Of a stretch of 23,761 nucleotides of DNA, positions 15,346 through 22,977 are shown piece by piece. The stretch lies in assembly GCA_016840595.1 (NCBI GenBank), contig JAEOSA010000006.1, positions 1 through 23,761 on the forward strand, in the 5' to 3' direction. A program made the position numbers and the translations under genes. Below the pieces are notes generated by a model, which had not been told where the DNA came from, made no database searches, and saw only the letters and a program-made list of their open reading frames with translations. The stretch comes from Candidatus Hermodarchaeota archaeon (GTDB lineage Archaea > Asgardarchaeota > Hermodarchaeia > Hermodarchaeales > Hermodarchaeaceae). The first letter of the stretch is position 1; the number at the start of each line of letters is the position of its first letter.

Positions 15346-16896
15346 ATGAGTGTGTCAGTAGAAAACTCTGATGTTCAAACCGCTATTACAAAGCTACTTA
15401 GAGCAGGTTTTCAAGTCAGTCCAGCGACATTACAAATGCTTCAAAAAGCATCCAACCCCCAACAAATTGTCGATAAATTTCTAGCCTCTGACATAGTACA
15501 TCCTACTGACATACCCGTTCTCGAACCAACCCACTTTGACCTACCCAAAGAGAAACAACTAGAACCAGAAAAAGAAGACCCAACGCAAGACCCCCAAATC
15601 CCTCAACTTACACATCCTAGATTCCAAGCAGAGGGAGTGAAAACAAGAATTAAAATCCGAAAAGACCCAACGCCCCAATTGCAAAGCAGGGGGACCATAG
15701 AAGATTTCGTTTCAAATTTTCAAGATCGCTATTATCGTTTACGCGACATCATCTCACAACGTGTAGATGGAAAAGGTGTCATAGATATCAATGAAATAGA
15801 AGAGATAAATAATATTCAAAAAAAGGGGAAACCCGCGACTGTAAAAATTGTAGGATTAATCACCAGTAAAACTACTACAAAGAGTGGAAATATTGCGTTA
15901 GGATTAGAAGACCCCACGGGACACATCTCTGTAATTATCCAACAACGTGATCCGAACTTATTTTCAAAGGCACGTCTTGTGTTACTCGATCAGGCCCTGT
16001 GTGTTGAGGGTGCCTTAGTGAGTTCGGAGATGATGATTGCTAAGGATCTCTTTTTACCAGATATTCCCTCTAACCGAAAAAATAATCGAGCAAAGGAACC
16101 TGTAAGTGCTCTGCTGCTGTCAGATATTCATTTTGGGAGCCGGAACTTTCTCGACAAAATTTTTCAACGGGTACTAGATTGGCTTCAAGGAAATGAAGGT
16201 GATGACGAACACGTTGAGCTGGCTAGCACAGTAAAATATATCGTCATTAATGGTGACCTTGTCGACGGGATTGGAGTGTACCCAAATCAAATTGCAGAAA
16301 TTACACTTTTTGATCTTGATAGTCAGTTTGACGGACTTAACAAACTTCTCAAACAAATTCCTTCTCACATACATCTCCTCATTGCCCCGGGAAATCATGA
16401 TGGGGTTAGGTTGGCTATTCCCCGACCAGCAATAGAAGATCGTTTTCTCGCTTCGTTGAAAGATTCGGGATTACAAATAACGTCTCTTGGTTGTCCTTCG
16501 CAAGTGAGCCTTCATGATGTGAATTTATTAATTTATCATGGGGACAGCCTTGTCGACATAATGGCTGCACTTTCGAAACCCGAGTTAGAAGCAAGCTTTG
16601 CTGCAATGAGAGAGATGCTCCGTGGGAGACACCTTGCTCCCATATATGGGAAGAGTACGACCATTGTAGCTGAGCCCAGAGATTGGCTCGTCATTGATGA
16701 AGTACCAGATATTCTTCATTGCGGTCATGTCCATGTAACTAGCGTGGGCAGTTACCGAAAAACCCTGATTCTTAATTCGGGAACCTTTCAAAGCCAAACA
16801 GATTATCAACGATTGATAGGGATAGAACCCACACCAGGAATCGTCCCTCTTGTCAACCTACAAACCCTCAATGTGAAAACACTGAATTTTACTTAG
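15346..16896 (+). CDS. dp1: DNA polymerase D small subunit DP1 (3'-5' exonuclease)
   Basis: 516 aa. Small, proofreading subunit of the archaeal replicative polymerase PolD. Residues 1-60 resemble the N-terminal helical domain that contacts partners. Residues 61-125 are a charged, proline-rich linker. An OB fold spans about 160-240 (ATVKIVGLI to GHISVIIQQ). The calcineurin/Mre11-like phosphoesterase domain follows with its metal ligands intact: SDIHFGS (259-265), NGDLVDG (302-308), PGNHD (348-352), YHGDS (397-401) and HCGHVH (458-463). A complete motif set implies an active nuclease. DP2, the catalytic subunit, is not in the window. The stop codon overlaps that of the convergent gene (TTAG, 16893-16896). 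No good ribosome binding site is seen. Its closeness to orc1 and the origin groups it with replication genes. Confidence 0.94.
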   Translation: MSVSVENSDVQTAITKLLRAGFQVSPATLQMLQKASNPQQIVDKFLASDIVHPTDIPVLEPTHFDLPKEKQLEPEKEDPTQDPQIPQLTHPRFQAEGVKTRIKIRKDPTPQLQSRGTIEDFVSNFQDRYYRLRDIISQRVDGKGVIDINEIEEINNIQKKGKPATVKIVGLITSKTTTKSGNIALGLEDPTGHISVIIQQRDPNLFSKARLVLLDQALCVEGALVSSEMMIAKDLFLPDIPSNRKNNRAKEPVSALLLSDIHFGSRNFLDKIFQRVLDWLQGNEGDDEHVELASTVKYIVINGDLVDGIGVYPNQIAEITLFDLDSQFDGLNKLLKQIPSHIHLLIAPGNHDGVRLAIPRPAIEDRFLASLKDSGLQITSLGCPSQVSLHDVNLLIYHGDSLVDIMAALSKPELEASFAAMREMLRGRHLAPIYGKSTTIVAEPRDWLVIDEVPDILHCGHVHVTSVGSYRKTLILNSGTFQSQTDYQRLIGIEPTPGIVPLVNLQTLNVKTLNFT

Positions 16897-17471
16897 ATTT
16901 GTTCGAATTCCCACGATTCCACCTGCAACGACTGGAGAACTCGAATAGCTTCTTCCTTTTCTAAAATCAAGAATAGTTTCGCCACGTGTTTGCAGAATCG
17001 ATGAAGTAAACTGACTTTTCGCCAGTCAGGGCAATTATGAGCTATCCGTCGGCTAGCTTCATCAAGAATAAGAATATAATCTTGAGACCCATGAACTGTG
17101 GCCTCCACTTTCAATGGATTCTGAGACACTATGATGAATTCAATGGCTTGGTCGTTCATTCCCACTGCACGAGATAACCGGGATGAGCTAACAAATAATC
17201 GAAGATGCTCACCTAAATTTTTTGGTGCAGTCTGAGTGGGGATTCCGGTATCAACCAATAGTTCATGAGACAACTTAACCAAACCGTTTTCGATACTTAT
17301 CTGCCCTTCGGATTGGAGGCGTTCAATGAGTTTAAGTGCCTGTGAAGGAGCCATCTGCCGAATATCAAAAGAAAGAAAGAATACTAGCTGTTGAATTGGT
17401 ACTTGATCTTTACCGAGTGCACGAAATGCATAACCCACAAGGCGAAATGGATTACGTGGTACACTAAACAT
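16893..17471 (-). CDS. DUF2240-like winged-helix protein with a SWIM-like zinc motif
   Basis: 192 aa from ATG 17471; the frame extends 16 codons upstream to an ATG at 17519 inside orc1. I prefer 17471 because AAAGGT lies just before it and it leaves a 22-nt gap after the orc1 stop. The first ~80 residues (NPFRLVGYAFRALGKDQVPI, FFLSFDIRQMAPSQALKLIERL, EGQISIENGLVKL) match the pattern of DUF2240, a small winged-helix-like archaeal family. The C-terminal part has a HNC then FCKHVAKLFLIL arrangement, resembling a SWIM zinc finger (CxC...CxH) with His for the first Cys. It is directly downstream of orc1 on the same strand, so cotranscription is likely. A role in replication or repair is suggested by position only. 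Confidence 0.68.
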   Translation of the reverse strand: MFSVPRNPFRLVGYAFRALGKDQVPIQQLVFFLSFDIRQMAPSQALKLIERLQSEGQISIENGLVKLSHELLVDTGIPTQTAPKNLGEHLRLFVSSSRLSRAVGMNDQAIEFIIVSQNPLKVEATVHGSQDYILILDEASRRIAHNCPDWRKVSLLHRFCKHVAKLFLILEKEEAIRVLQSLQVESWEFEQI

Positions 17472-17493
17472 ACTGACAACCTTTAACGCGGTT

Positions 17494-18729
17494 CTATTTA
17501 TCCGGTGTTGTTGGAACATAACTTGAGAGCGCCTTAATACGACTATCTCGTTCTAATACATCTGCGATCATTGTTTTCGGGACACTCAACCGGATAATTT
17601 TAGTCCGTCCATATCGTCCTTTACTTACAACCTTAGCATTAACTACTCCAATGGCATCTAAATCATTGATGAGATCGCTAACCCGACGCTGAGTTAAAGG
17701 ATCCATACCTAGCTGCGAGCAAAAATCTCCGTACACATTTTGCACCTCTCCTGTAACTGGATGTGGATGTTTATGACGTTCTAAAACATACACTGCATAA
17801 AGGACAAGTTTCTGTTGCACGGGTAATGTCCGTAGTACTTCAAGAACAGTATCACGTTCAATGCTTAAACGTGCCTTTTCAACATGATCAACTTTTACCT
17901 CTTTACTTCCCTCACGTTCAGCAATTTCTACTGCAACACGAAAGAGATCAAGAGCCCTTCGTGCGTCACCTTCTTCACGTGCAGCCAAAGCAGCACATAG
18001 GTTGATTACTCCTGGTTCTTCTAAGATACCATTTTTCAGTCCATGAGAGCTTCGACGCCGAAGAATATCTTGTAGCTGTAATGCGGTGTAAGGATGAAAA
18101 ATGACCTTCTCCTCACTTAAGCTACTCAACACCCTAGGGTCAAGATACTCAGGGAAGCGAAGATCGTTGGAGATTCCAATCAAACTGACACGAGCACTCG
18201 TAAGATCATAATTAATTCGAGTTAACTTATAGAGCGTGTCATCGCCGCTCTTTAAAACTAAACGGTCGATTTCGTCGAGTACAATAATGGTTAAGAGATC
18301 TTGGCTTTCTAGCAACTCGATCAAGCGTGAATGAACTTCATCAGTTGGCAGCCCTGTAAACGGAACTTTTTGACCCAGCTCCGCACAGATGCGCGCCAAT
18401 ACGCGATAATCTGTATCCACATTCCGGCAATTCAAATACACAGCTTTGAAGGGTAACTGGAGTTCACCAAACTTAGTAGTTAGTTCCCGAAGAACATACC
18501 GAGTCACTGCTGTTTTTCCAGTTCCAGGTTTGCCATAGACAAACACGTTCGATGGGCGACTCCCCTTCAAACCCGACGCTAATATGCCTCCGATTTGTGT
18601 AATCTGTTCCTCACGATGTGGAAGGTCATCTGGAACATAAGAATGCCAAAGAACTTTTCGATCACGAATAAGGGTGGGACCAGTACTAAACCGTTCGAAA
18701 ATTCTGTCCAAAGGCCGTGGGTCGTCCAT
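17494..18729 (-). CDS. cdc6: Orc1/Cdc6 replication initiator
   Basis: 411 aa from ATG 18729. The frame extends to an ATG at 18792, whose GGAG would abut the codon; the internal ATG has GGAGG 11 nt upstream and better matches family N-termini. It is an AAA+ ATPase: Walker A GKPGTGKT (66-73), Walker B VLDEIDRL with DEID at 152-155, sensor 1 GISND near 188, and sensor 2 GDARRALDL (254-262). The C-terminal winged helix (about 290-400) includes the wing GRYGRTK (371-377). It binds origin recognition boxes and recruits MCM. Boxes matching the archaeal consensus lie directly upstream, the usual linkage of initiator gene and cognate origin. A perfect 10-bp inverted repeat sits upstream of the promoter. 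Confidence 0.95.
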   Translation of the reverse strand: MDDPRPLDRIFERFSTGPTLIRDRKVLWHSYVPDDLPHREEQITQIGGILASGLKGSRPSNVFVYGKPGTGKTAVTRYVLRELTTKFGELQLPFKAVYLNCRNVDTDYRVLARICAELGQKVPFTGLPTDEVHSRLIELLESQDLLTIIVLDEIDRLVLKSGDDTLYKLTRINYDLTSARVSLIGISNDLRFPEYLDPRVLSSLSEEKVIFHPYTALQLQDILRRRSSHGLKNGILEEPGVINLCAALAAREEGDARRALDLFRVAVEIAEREGSKEVKVDHVEKARLSIERDTVLEVLRTLPVQQKLVLYAVYVLERHKHPHPVTGEVQNVYGDFCSQLGMDPLTQRRVSDLINDLDAIGVVNAKVVSKGRYGRTKIIRLSVPKTMIADVLERDSRIKALSSYVPTTPDK

Positions 18730-18862
18730 GTGATAGCTGTCCTCCAGAAGGCGCCCATAGGAAATAATAGCGTTTCTTTTGGAAGTGCACACATCTCCAA
18801 TATTAGGGTTTCGTAGAAATAGGTCTTATCAACTATTTCCTTCAATAAACAATGTTTAATTT

Positions 18863-18890
18863 GTTCACAATTGGCGCGTTAATTGTGAAC
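18863..18890. repeat. Perfect inverted repeat upstream of cdc6 (probable operator)
   Basis: GTTCACAATT (18863-18872) and AATTGTGAAC (18881-18890) are perfect 10-bp arms around GGCGCGTT. It lies just upstream of AT-rich, TATA-like DNA on the cdc6 strand (18862-18845), where a regulator could block or assist promoter use. The same half-site (TTCACA/TGTGAA) recurs at 19048, 19214 and 19238. Confidence 0.6.
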
Positions 18891-18974
18891 TCTCAATATC
18901 ATAAATTGATTTAGAACACTTTTTTCTTAATAAAACAGCCAAATTTAGTATATTTTCTAATCAACAAAGACTCA

Positions 18975-18995
18975 CCCCTTTATTTCCACTGGAAC
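18975..18995 (-). promoter_or_regulatory. Origin recognition box 1 (ORB)
   Basis: Read on the minus strand it is TTCCAGTGGAAATAAAGGGG: a dyad core followed, at fixed spacing, by a G-string. This is the layout of archaeal Orc1/Cdc6-binding boxes. It lies 246 bp upstream of the chosen cdc6 start. Confidence 0.85.
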
Positions 18996-19213
18996 TATCC
19001 AATAAATGCTTAGATTCTTAGAAATCATAATGAACCCGTAAAGAATCTGTGAACACCTTCAAAATATGGAGAAAATCCTTGAAATAGAAAAATAACACAG
19101 GAGACACCTTATTTTCAAATATACAACTAAACAAGCAGAAGAACGCTTTAGATGATTATACAAAAGAAGTAAGAAGCACCATGTAAATGATCATTGCTAC
19201 ACAACATCTTCTC

Positions 19214-19243
19214 TTCACACCGTCACACTTTTATCACTGTGAA
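19214..19243. promoter_or_regulatory. TTCACA/TGTGAA half-sites spanning a TATA-like box
   Basis: TTCACA (19214-19219) and TGTGAA (19238-19243) form an imperfect dyad around CTTTTATC (19228-19235). The latter is about 70 nt before the winged-helix start and is a possible TATA box. The half-sites match those of the inverted repeat upstream of cdc6, so a shared regulator is plausible. Confidence 0.45.
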
Positions 19244-19300
19244 CACGCCTCTCTAGTGGGGACATGGAGAGCCAGCTAGTCACCAGTGGGTGACCCTCCC

Positions 19301-19756
19301 ATGAAGAAACGTAAACAAAAGATCACCATCGAAGGACTTAACATCGAAGGAAAAACCTGTGACGTAACTATCACTTTTACTGACGGATTACCCTCTTCCA
19401 TCACCGAATCTTTGGTCACAGCCCTTAGTCAATCAAGCACCGATGTTCCGGCTCATGAAACCACAACTGAGATCCAACCCCTAGCTGATGTGGATTCCTG
19501 GACCGTGTTTCAAAAAGTCCGCTATATCACTCTTCGCCACTGTCGTCACGGATGGTTCACTTCCAAAGATATCCAAGAACTCTATGAAAGAACATTTCAC
19601 CCACCCCTACGACTAGCCACCGCCTCACAATATCTGAAAAGAATGCATGACAATGGCACACTTACACGTCGTGGATCAGCTGCCCAACGCGAGTATAGAG
19701 TCAACATCGAAGATCTAACAGAAGAAATTACAGCTATCCTGGCCACAAAAGTCTAA
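19301..19756 (+). CDS. Small winged-helix protein inside the origin region
   Basis: 151 aa from ATG 19301; GGTGA at 19289-19293 is 7 nt upstream, preferred over a GTG at 19286. The basic N-terminus MKKRKQK leads into a strand-rich stretch (ITIEGLNIEGKTCDVTITFTDG, about 8-30), then a polar linker to about 65. A winged helix follows at 66-135: FQKVRYITLRHCRHGWFTSKDIQEL, recognition helix TASQYLKRMHDNGTL, wing TRRGSAAQREYRV. I know no named family. It is flanked by origin recognition boxes on both sides, and its promoter shares TTCACA/TGTGAA half-sites with cdc6, so a replication-linked regulator or origin-binding factor is a reasonable inference. Its ribosome binding site lies in a small hairpin (19279-19294). 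Confidence 0.75.
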   Translation: MKKRKQKITIEGLNIEGKTCDVTITFTDGLPSSITESLVTALSQSSTDVPAHETTTEIQPLADVDSWTVFQKVRYITLRHCRHGWFTSKDIQELYERTFHPPLRLATASQYLKRMHDNGTLTRRGSAAQREYRVNIEDLTEEITAILATKV

Positions 19757-19892
19757 GACAAATTTTTATCAAATCTTTCTCTTTGTATGCAACAAATTAT
19801 GAACTATAGTTATAAACTTTTGGAAAATTATCAGCTATAGGTAAAGTAAGAATATATCCGAGATCAGTGGAATAAGAGAATCAATTGTCACT

Positions 19893-19912
19893 CCCCTTTA
19901 TTTCCACTGGAA
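19893..19912 (-). promoter_or_regulatory. Origin recognition box 2 (ORB)
   Basis: On the minus strand it is TTCCAGTGGAAATAAAGGGG, identical to box 1 over 20 nt. Its orientation is opposite to box 3 across the AT-rich stretch. Confidence 0.87.
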
Positions 19913-20096
19913 GTCGAAGAACCAATAAAGTTTGGTAATGTTTTAATAGTATTCGAAGAATCTTCCCCAGTTGTTTTCTCCTCTTGTTATATTAATAGTT
20001 TGCCTTCTCTAACAGTGTTTCTCTAATAGTATAGAAGCTGTGTTTGCGCATTTTCCACTTATTTGAAAGGGTAACAAAAAATCCGACTAAAAAGCA

Positions 20097-20117
20097 TTTC
20101 CAGTGGAAATTAAGGGG
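20097..20117 (+). promoter_or_regulatory. Origin recognition box 3 (ORB)
   Basis: On the plus strand it is TTCCAGTGGAAATTAAGGGG, differing from boxes 1 and 2 at one base between dyad and G-string. It lies just beyond the 3' end of the convergent winged-helix gene. Confidence 0.87.
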
Positions 20118-20130
20118 TATACCTAGTCTC

Positions 20131-20424
20131 CTAAGCTACCAGTTGATAGTATACAGAAGGCCTACCACGTTTACCATTTCGTTCAATATACTTCTCAACA
20201 GTTCCGGAGATTAACAAATTCATTAGAGTATCATAGACAGTTGTTCTTGGGATCCCTGTCCTGACGGTAATTTCTCCGCGAGTTAAGGCACCCTGGTCTC
20301 GGAGTAGGCTAGTAATATTACTTTTAACATCGCCTGGATCAGGTGGACGTGTAGTTGTTCGTGTACGTTGTTTCGTTTTTTGGGTACTGTGGGGTGTTCG
20401 TTGGGTGGTTCGGGTAGCAGCCAT
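20131..20424 (-). CDS. Winged-helix protein with a Thr/Arg-rich tail, at the origin
   Basis: 97 aa. Residues 1-30 are a disordered basic tail rich in Thr, Arg, Gln and Lys (MAATRTTQRTPHSTQKTKQR then TRTTTRPPDP). Residues 33-96 are a compact winged helix: LLRDQGALTRGEITVRTGI, recognition helix PRTTVYDTLMNLLISGTV, wing RNGKRGRPSVYYQL, a TrmB/MarR-like pattern. The ATG at 20424 has only a weak GTGGT site. ATATAAATAA at 20465-20456 is a good TATA box. It is bounded by an origin box 13 bp past its stop and a core-only box upstream of its promoter. The tail could add non-specific DNA affinity, as in nucleoid proteins. No function is assigned. Confidence 0.75.
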   Translation of the reverse strand: MAATRTTQRTPHSTQKTKQRTRTTTRPPDPGDVKSNITSLLRDQGALTRGEITVRTGIPRTTVYDTLMNLLISGTVEKYIERNGKRGRPSVYYQLVA

Positions 20425-20455
20425 AATACCACAACTCTACGTCTAGATAATTTAC

Positions 20456-20493
20456 GGTTATTTATATTAGTTGTGGATAATTTCCACTGGAAC
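20456..20493 (-). promoter_or_regulatory. TATA box with an ORB-like dyad immediately upstream
   Basis: TTTCCACTGGAAC (20481-20493) matches the dyad core of the three origin boxes but lacks the G-string on either side. On the minus strand it lies about 15 bp upstream of ATATAAATAA (20465-20456), the likely TATA box of the small winged-helix gene. It could be a mini-ORB of the origin, an Orc1 operator, or both. Confidence 0.6.
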
Positions 20494-20560
20494 TTAATGA
20501 ATTCAATGAAATAAATGAGTTTCATAATGTGTAAAAATAAAATACAACTGACAAATCTAC

Positions 20561-22885
20561 TTATTGAATCCTGGATCGTGCGACAAGGGCCTGACCCACG
20601 GATGTTCCTGCGTCACCAGGTGGAACTTTGTTGTGAATTAGGAACCTCAGGTCTTGATCTTCAATGGCTGTTCTTATCGTTCTTGTAAGAATCTTATTGT
20701 ATGCTACTCCTCCGGAAAATCCGATTTTCGCTATTCCTTGTTTTTGTGCTGCTTGAATAGCAGTGTCAGCCAGTGCATGCCCAAGCGCGCGATGTGCAGC
20801 ATATGCGAGGTCTGGAGCCTTGAAGTCGGATTGAAGGTCAATAATTTGCTTAATGAAGCTACTAGTATCTAAGATTGTTAAGTTACCTTGTCTTTTCTTG
20901 GGAATCTGTAGTTTAATTTTAGAGTTAGCTGAGCCCGCATTTGCGAAAGATTCGAATCGGATGGCAGGCTCACCTTCGTATGAACGTTTATAGCATACTT
21001 GGAAGAGTGCAGCAAGTGAATCTAATACTCTTCCAGTACTTGATGTCAGCGGAGCATTGATTTTCTGGTATGCTTGTTTGAGTGCGATTCTTAGTTCTGA
21101 TGGGCCCTGTGGTAAGGTGTTTTTAGAAATTCCTTTGAAATGATTAAATAATTGATCCTGTGAATAGTGCCTTGACAGAATACCGATGAGCATACGGAGC
21201 GGGTAATGAGCAGCAAGATCTCCGCCGGGCATGAGCTGTTGTTCCAGATGACCTACACGTTGGTACTTCTGTGCTTTACCTACAAGGATTTCACCTCCCC
21301 AAATTGTACCATCAGGACCGTACCCTGCGCCGTCGCAACAGATAGCGACGATTTCTTCATCCGCTTTGAGTTGGTGATCAGCTAGTAGTGCCGCAAGGTG
21401 TGCGTGGTGGTGTTGTATCCGGATAAGGGGTACTTTGTGTTCATCAGATATTTTTTCGCCATATTGAGTTGTGAGAAAATCAGGATGTAAATCGCAGGCA
21501 ATAGCATCAAAGGTGTTTACTCGAAGAAGTTGTTGGAGATGTGTGAGACTTTCTTGAAGGAACTGCATCGTCTCTACTGTATCTATATCGCCAATGTGCT
21601 GTGTAAGATAGATTCGTTTATTGTGATATATTGCTCCTGTGTTTTTTTCCAATGCTCCAAGAGCGAGAATTGGAGGTCCAGTGTCGGCGGTATCAATGGG
21701 TTCAGGAGTATATCCTCTTGAACGACGGACAATGAGTGCTTGATCATAAATTGGAATGACAACCGAGTCATCACATCGTTGGTATATTGTACGGTCATGA
21801 GTGAGGAAGTAGTCAGCCATTTTCTTGAATTGTTCTTGGAAGGTGGTTGCGTGGATGAGGGTTGGTAATCCTGCAGGATTTGCGCTTGTCATAACTAATG
21901 CGGTATCATCAAGACCTTCAAATAATCGTAAATAGATTCCTGAATAAGGAAGCATTACGCCAATTGTATTCAATCCAGGTGCTAATGCTGGGGATAGTGG
22001 GAAAGGAGATTTTTGATTCAAAACTACTATCGGTCGACGCCAAGATGTCAAGAGTTTTTCTTCATTTTGATTTACTTTTGCATATTGTCGGATAGCTTTG
22101 AGATCTTTTGACATTATGGCTAGGGGTTTATTGGGTTTTTTCCGTAGTTGGCGAAGTCGTTGAGTTGGTTTTTCAAGACTAGCTCTAACTGCAAGATGTA
22201 TACCTCCTAAGCCTTTTACAGCAATAATGGCTCCTTCGTTTAACAGATTCACCGTTTCTTTGAAAACGTCATCGACAATAACGGGTACTCCACCAGATTT
22301 TAACAGTGAGAATTTGGGGCCACAGATGGGGCAACAAATGGTTTGGGCGTTGTATCGGCGGTCTAATGGGTTGTCGAACTCTGTTGTGCAATCTTTGCAG
22401 AGAGGGAACTCGTTCATAGTTGTGCGTTCTCGGTCGTAGGGTGTGTTGGTGATTGTTGTGTAGCGTGGACCACAAATAGCACAACAAGTCATGGGATATT
22501 GATAATGCCTCGAATTCAGACTAGCCATGTCTCTGATACAATCTTCACATACGGCGATATCAGCGGGAATTACTGAACCGCCCGCTTTTTGTTCGTCTTT
22601 CGAAATTCTGATCTGAAAGTTTGTATATTTTCCTGTTGGGGTCCCCCATATTGTGCGGATGCTGTCAATTACAGCAAGATATGGTTTATCTTTTTCAATG
22701 GATTCAATGAATTCAATAATTTTCTTTTTATCGCCTTCTACAACTATCAAGACAGCAGAATTACCAGTATTCAAAACGTATCCTAACAAATTACGCTGAG
22801 TGGCCTGGGCATAGATAAATGGACGGAAGCCAATTCCTTGAACAACGCCGACAACACGAATTTCTGCTTGTTGAAGGTTAGTCAT
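20561..22885 (-). CDS. hypF: Carbamoyltransferase HypF ([NiFe]-hydrogenase maturation)
   Basis: 774 aa from ATG 22885. HypF makes carbamoyl-adenylate from carbamoyl phosphate and ATP and passes it to HypE for the cyanide ligands of [NiFe] hydrogenase. Order of domains: acylphosphatase (6-95, VVGVVQGIGFRPFIY), paired zinc fingers (CEDC, CAIC, CKDC, CPIC, about 110-190), YrdC-like (about 205-390) and Kae1-like (about 400-774) with the HHHAH metal motif and C-terminal GGVAYNKILTRTI. The open frame runs 40 codons further, across the start of the divergent gene, but GGGAG lies 9 nt before the internal ATG, which also begins at the family's usual N-terminus. No other hyp or hydrogenase gene is in the window. 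Confidence 0.95.
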   Translation of the reverse strand: MTNLQQAEIRVVGVVQGIGFRPFIYAQATQRNLLGYVLNTGNSAVLIVVEGDKKKIIEFIESIEKDKPYLAVIDSIRTIWGTPTGKYTNFQIRISKDEQKAGGSVIPADIAVCEDCIRDMASLNSRHYQYPMTCCAICGPRYTTITNTPYDRERTTMNEFPLCKDCTTEFDNPLDRRYNAQTICCPICGPKFSLLKSGGVPVIVDDVFKETVNLLNEGAIIAVKGLGGIHLAVRASLEKPTQRLRQLRKKPNKPLAIMSKDLKAIRQYAKVNQNEEKLLTSWRRPIVVLNQKSPFPLSPALAPGLNTIGVMLPYSGIYLRLFEGLDDTALVMTSANPAGLPTLIHATTFQEQFKKMADYFLTHDRTIYQRCDDSVVIPIYDQALIVRRSRGYTPEPIDTADTGPPILALGALEKNTGAIYHNKRIYLTQHIGDIDTVETMQFLQESLTHLQQLLRVNTFDAIACDLHPDFLTTQYGEKISDEHKVPLIRIQHHHAHLAALLADHQLKADEEIVAICCDGAGYGPDGTIWGGEILVGKAQKYQRVGHLEQQLMPGGDLAAHYPLRMLIGILSRHYSQDQLFNHFKGISKNTLPQGPSELRIALKQAYQKINAPLTSSTGRVLDSLAALFQVCYKRSYEGEPAIRFESFANAGSANSKIKLQIPKKRQGNLTILDTSSFIKQIIDLQSDFKAPDLAYAAHRALGHALADTAIQAAQKQGIAKIGFSGGVAYNKILTRTIRTAIEDQDLRFLIHNKVPPGDAGTSVGQALVARSRIQ

Positions 22886-22977
22886 CGGCGTCAACTCCCT
22901 TTGAACCGACAGAAGCGAAGTATTAATTCTTTTGGAGTTATCATCAAGTAGTATATGATTTTGGTTAGTGTTTGATG
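22886..22977. promoter_or_regulatory. Divergent hypF / XRE-CBS promoter region
   Basis: 92 bp. GTATATGA at 22951-22958 is a good TATA box centred about 25 nt before ATG 22978, the spacing of a leaderless transcript for the XRE-CBS gene. AATTAATA near 22921-22928 on the other strand could serve hypF. A regulator divergent from hypF may control it, but no operator is evident. Confidence 0.5.

Larger units (their letters stand above)
18730..19300. other. Origin-side AT-rich spacer upstream of cdc6
   Basis: 571 bp without a convincing gene. It holds the GTTCACA inverted repeat, an AT-rich run at 18891-18965 that could unwind, one origin recognition box (18975-18995), and an exact 10-nt repeat CTGTGAACAC at 19047-19056 and 19237-19246. 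It ends in the promoter and ribosome binding site of the small winged-helix gene. Confidence 0.6.
19757..20130. other. Probable replication origin core
   Basis: 374 bp without a gene. Two origin recognition boxes in inverted orientation (19893-19912, minus; 20097-20117, plus) flank 184 bp of AT-rich DNA (19913-20096), which is the likely unwinding element. Their G-strings point outward. A degenerate TTTTCCACTTATTTGAAAGGG lies at about 20051-20071. The layout resembles characterised archaeal origins, in which oppositely oriented boxes flank the unwinding element. Confidence 0.8.

Noticed and set aside
19861..19874. AGATCAGTGGAATA as a further origin box
   Set aside because: Only CAGTGGAA matches; half of the dyad and the G-string are absent.
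18840..20520. CRISPR array suggested by repeated TTTCCACTGG sequences
   Set aside because: The repeats are short, in both orientations, irregularly spaced by hundreds of bases and interrupted by genes. They fit origin recognition boxes.
22700..22720. AATGAATTCAAT shared between hypF (about 22705), 20497-20508 and 23593-23604
   Set aside because: A short AT-rich palindrome. One copy is coding (repeated Ile-Glu-Phe-Ile-Glu), there is no regular arrangement, and chance is the simpler reading.
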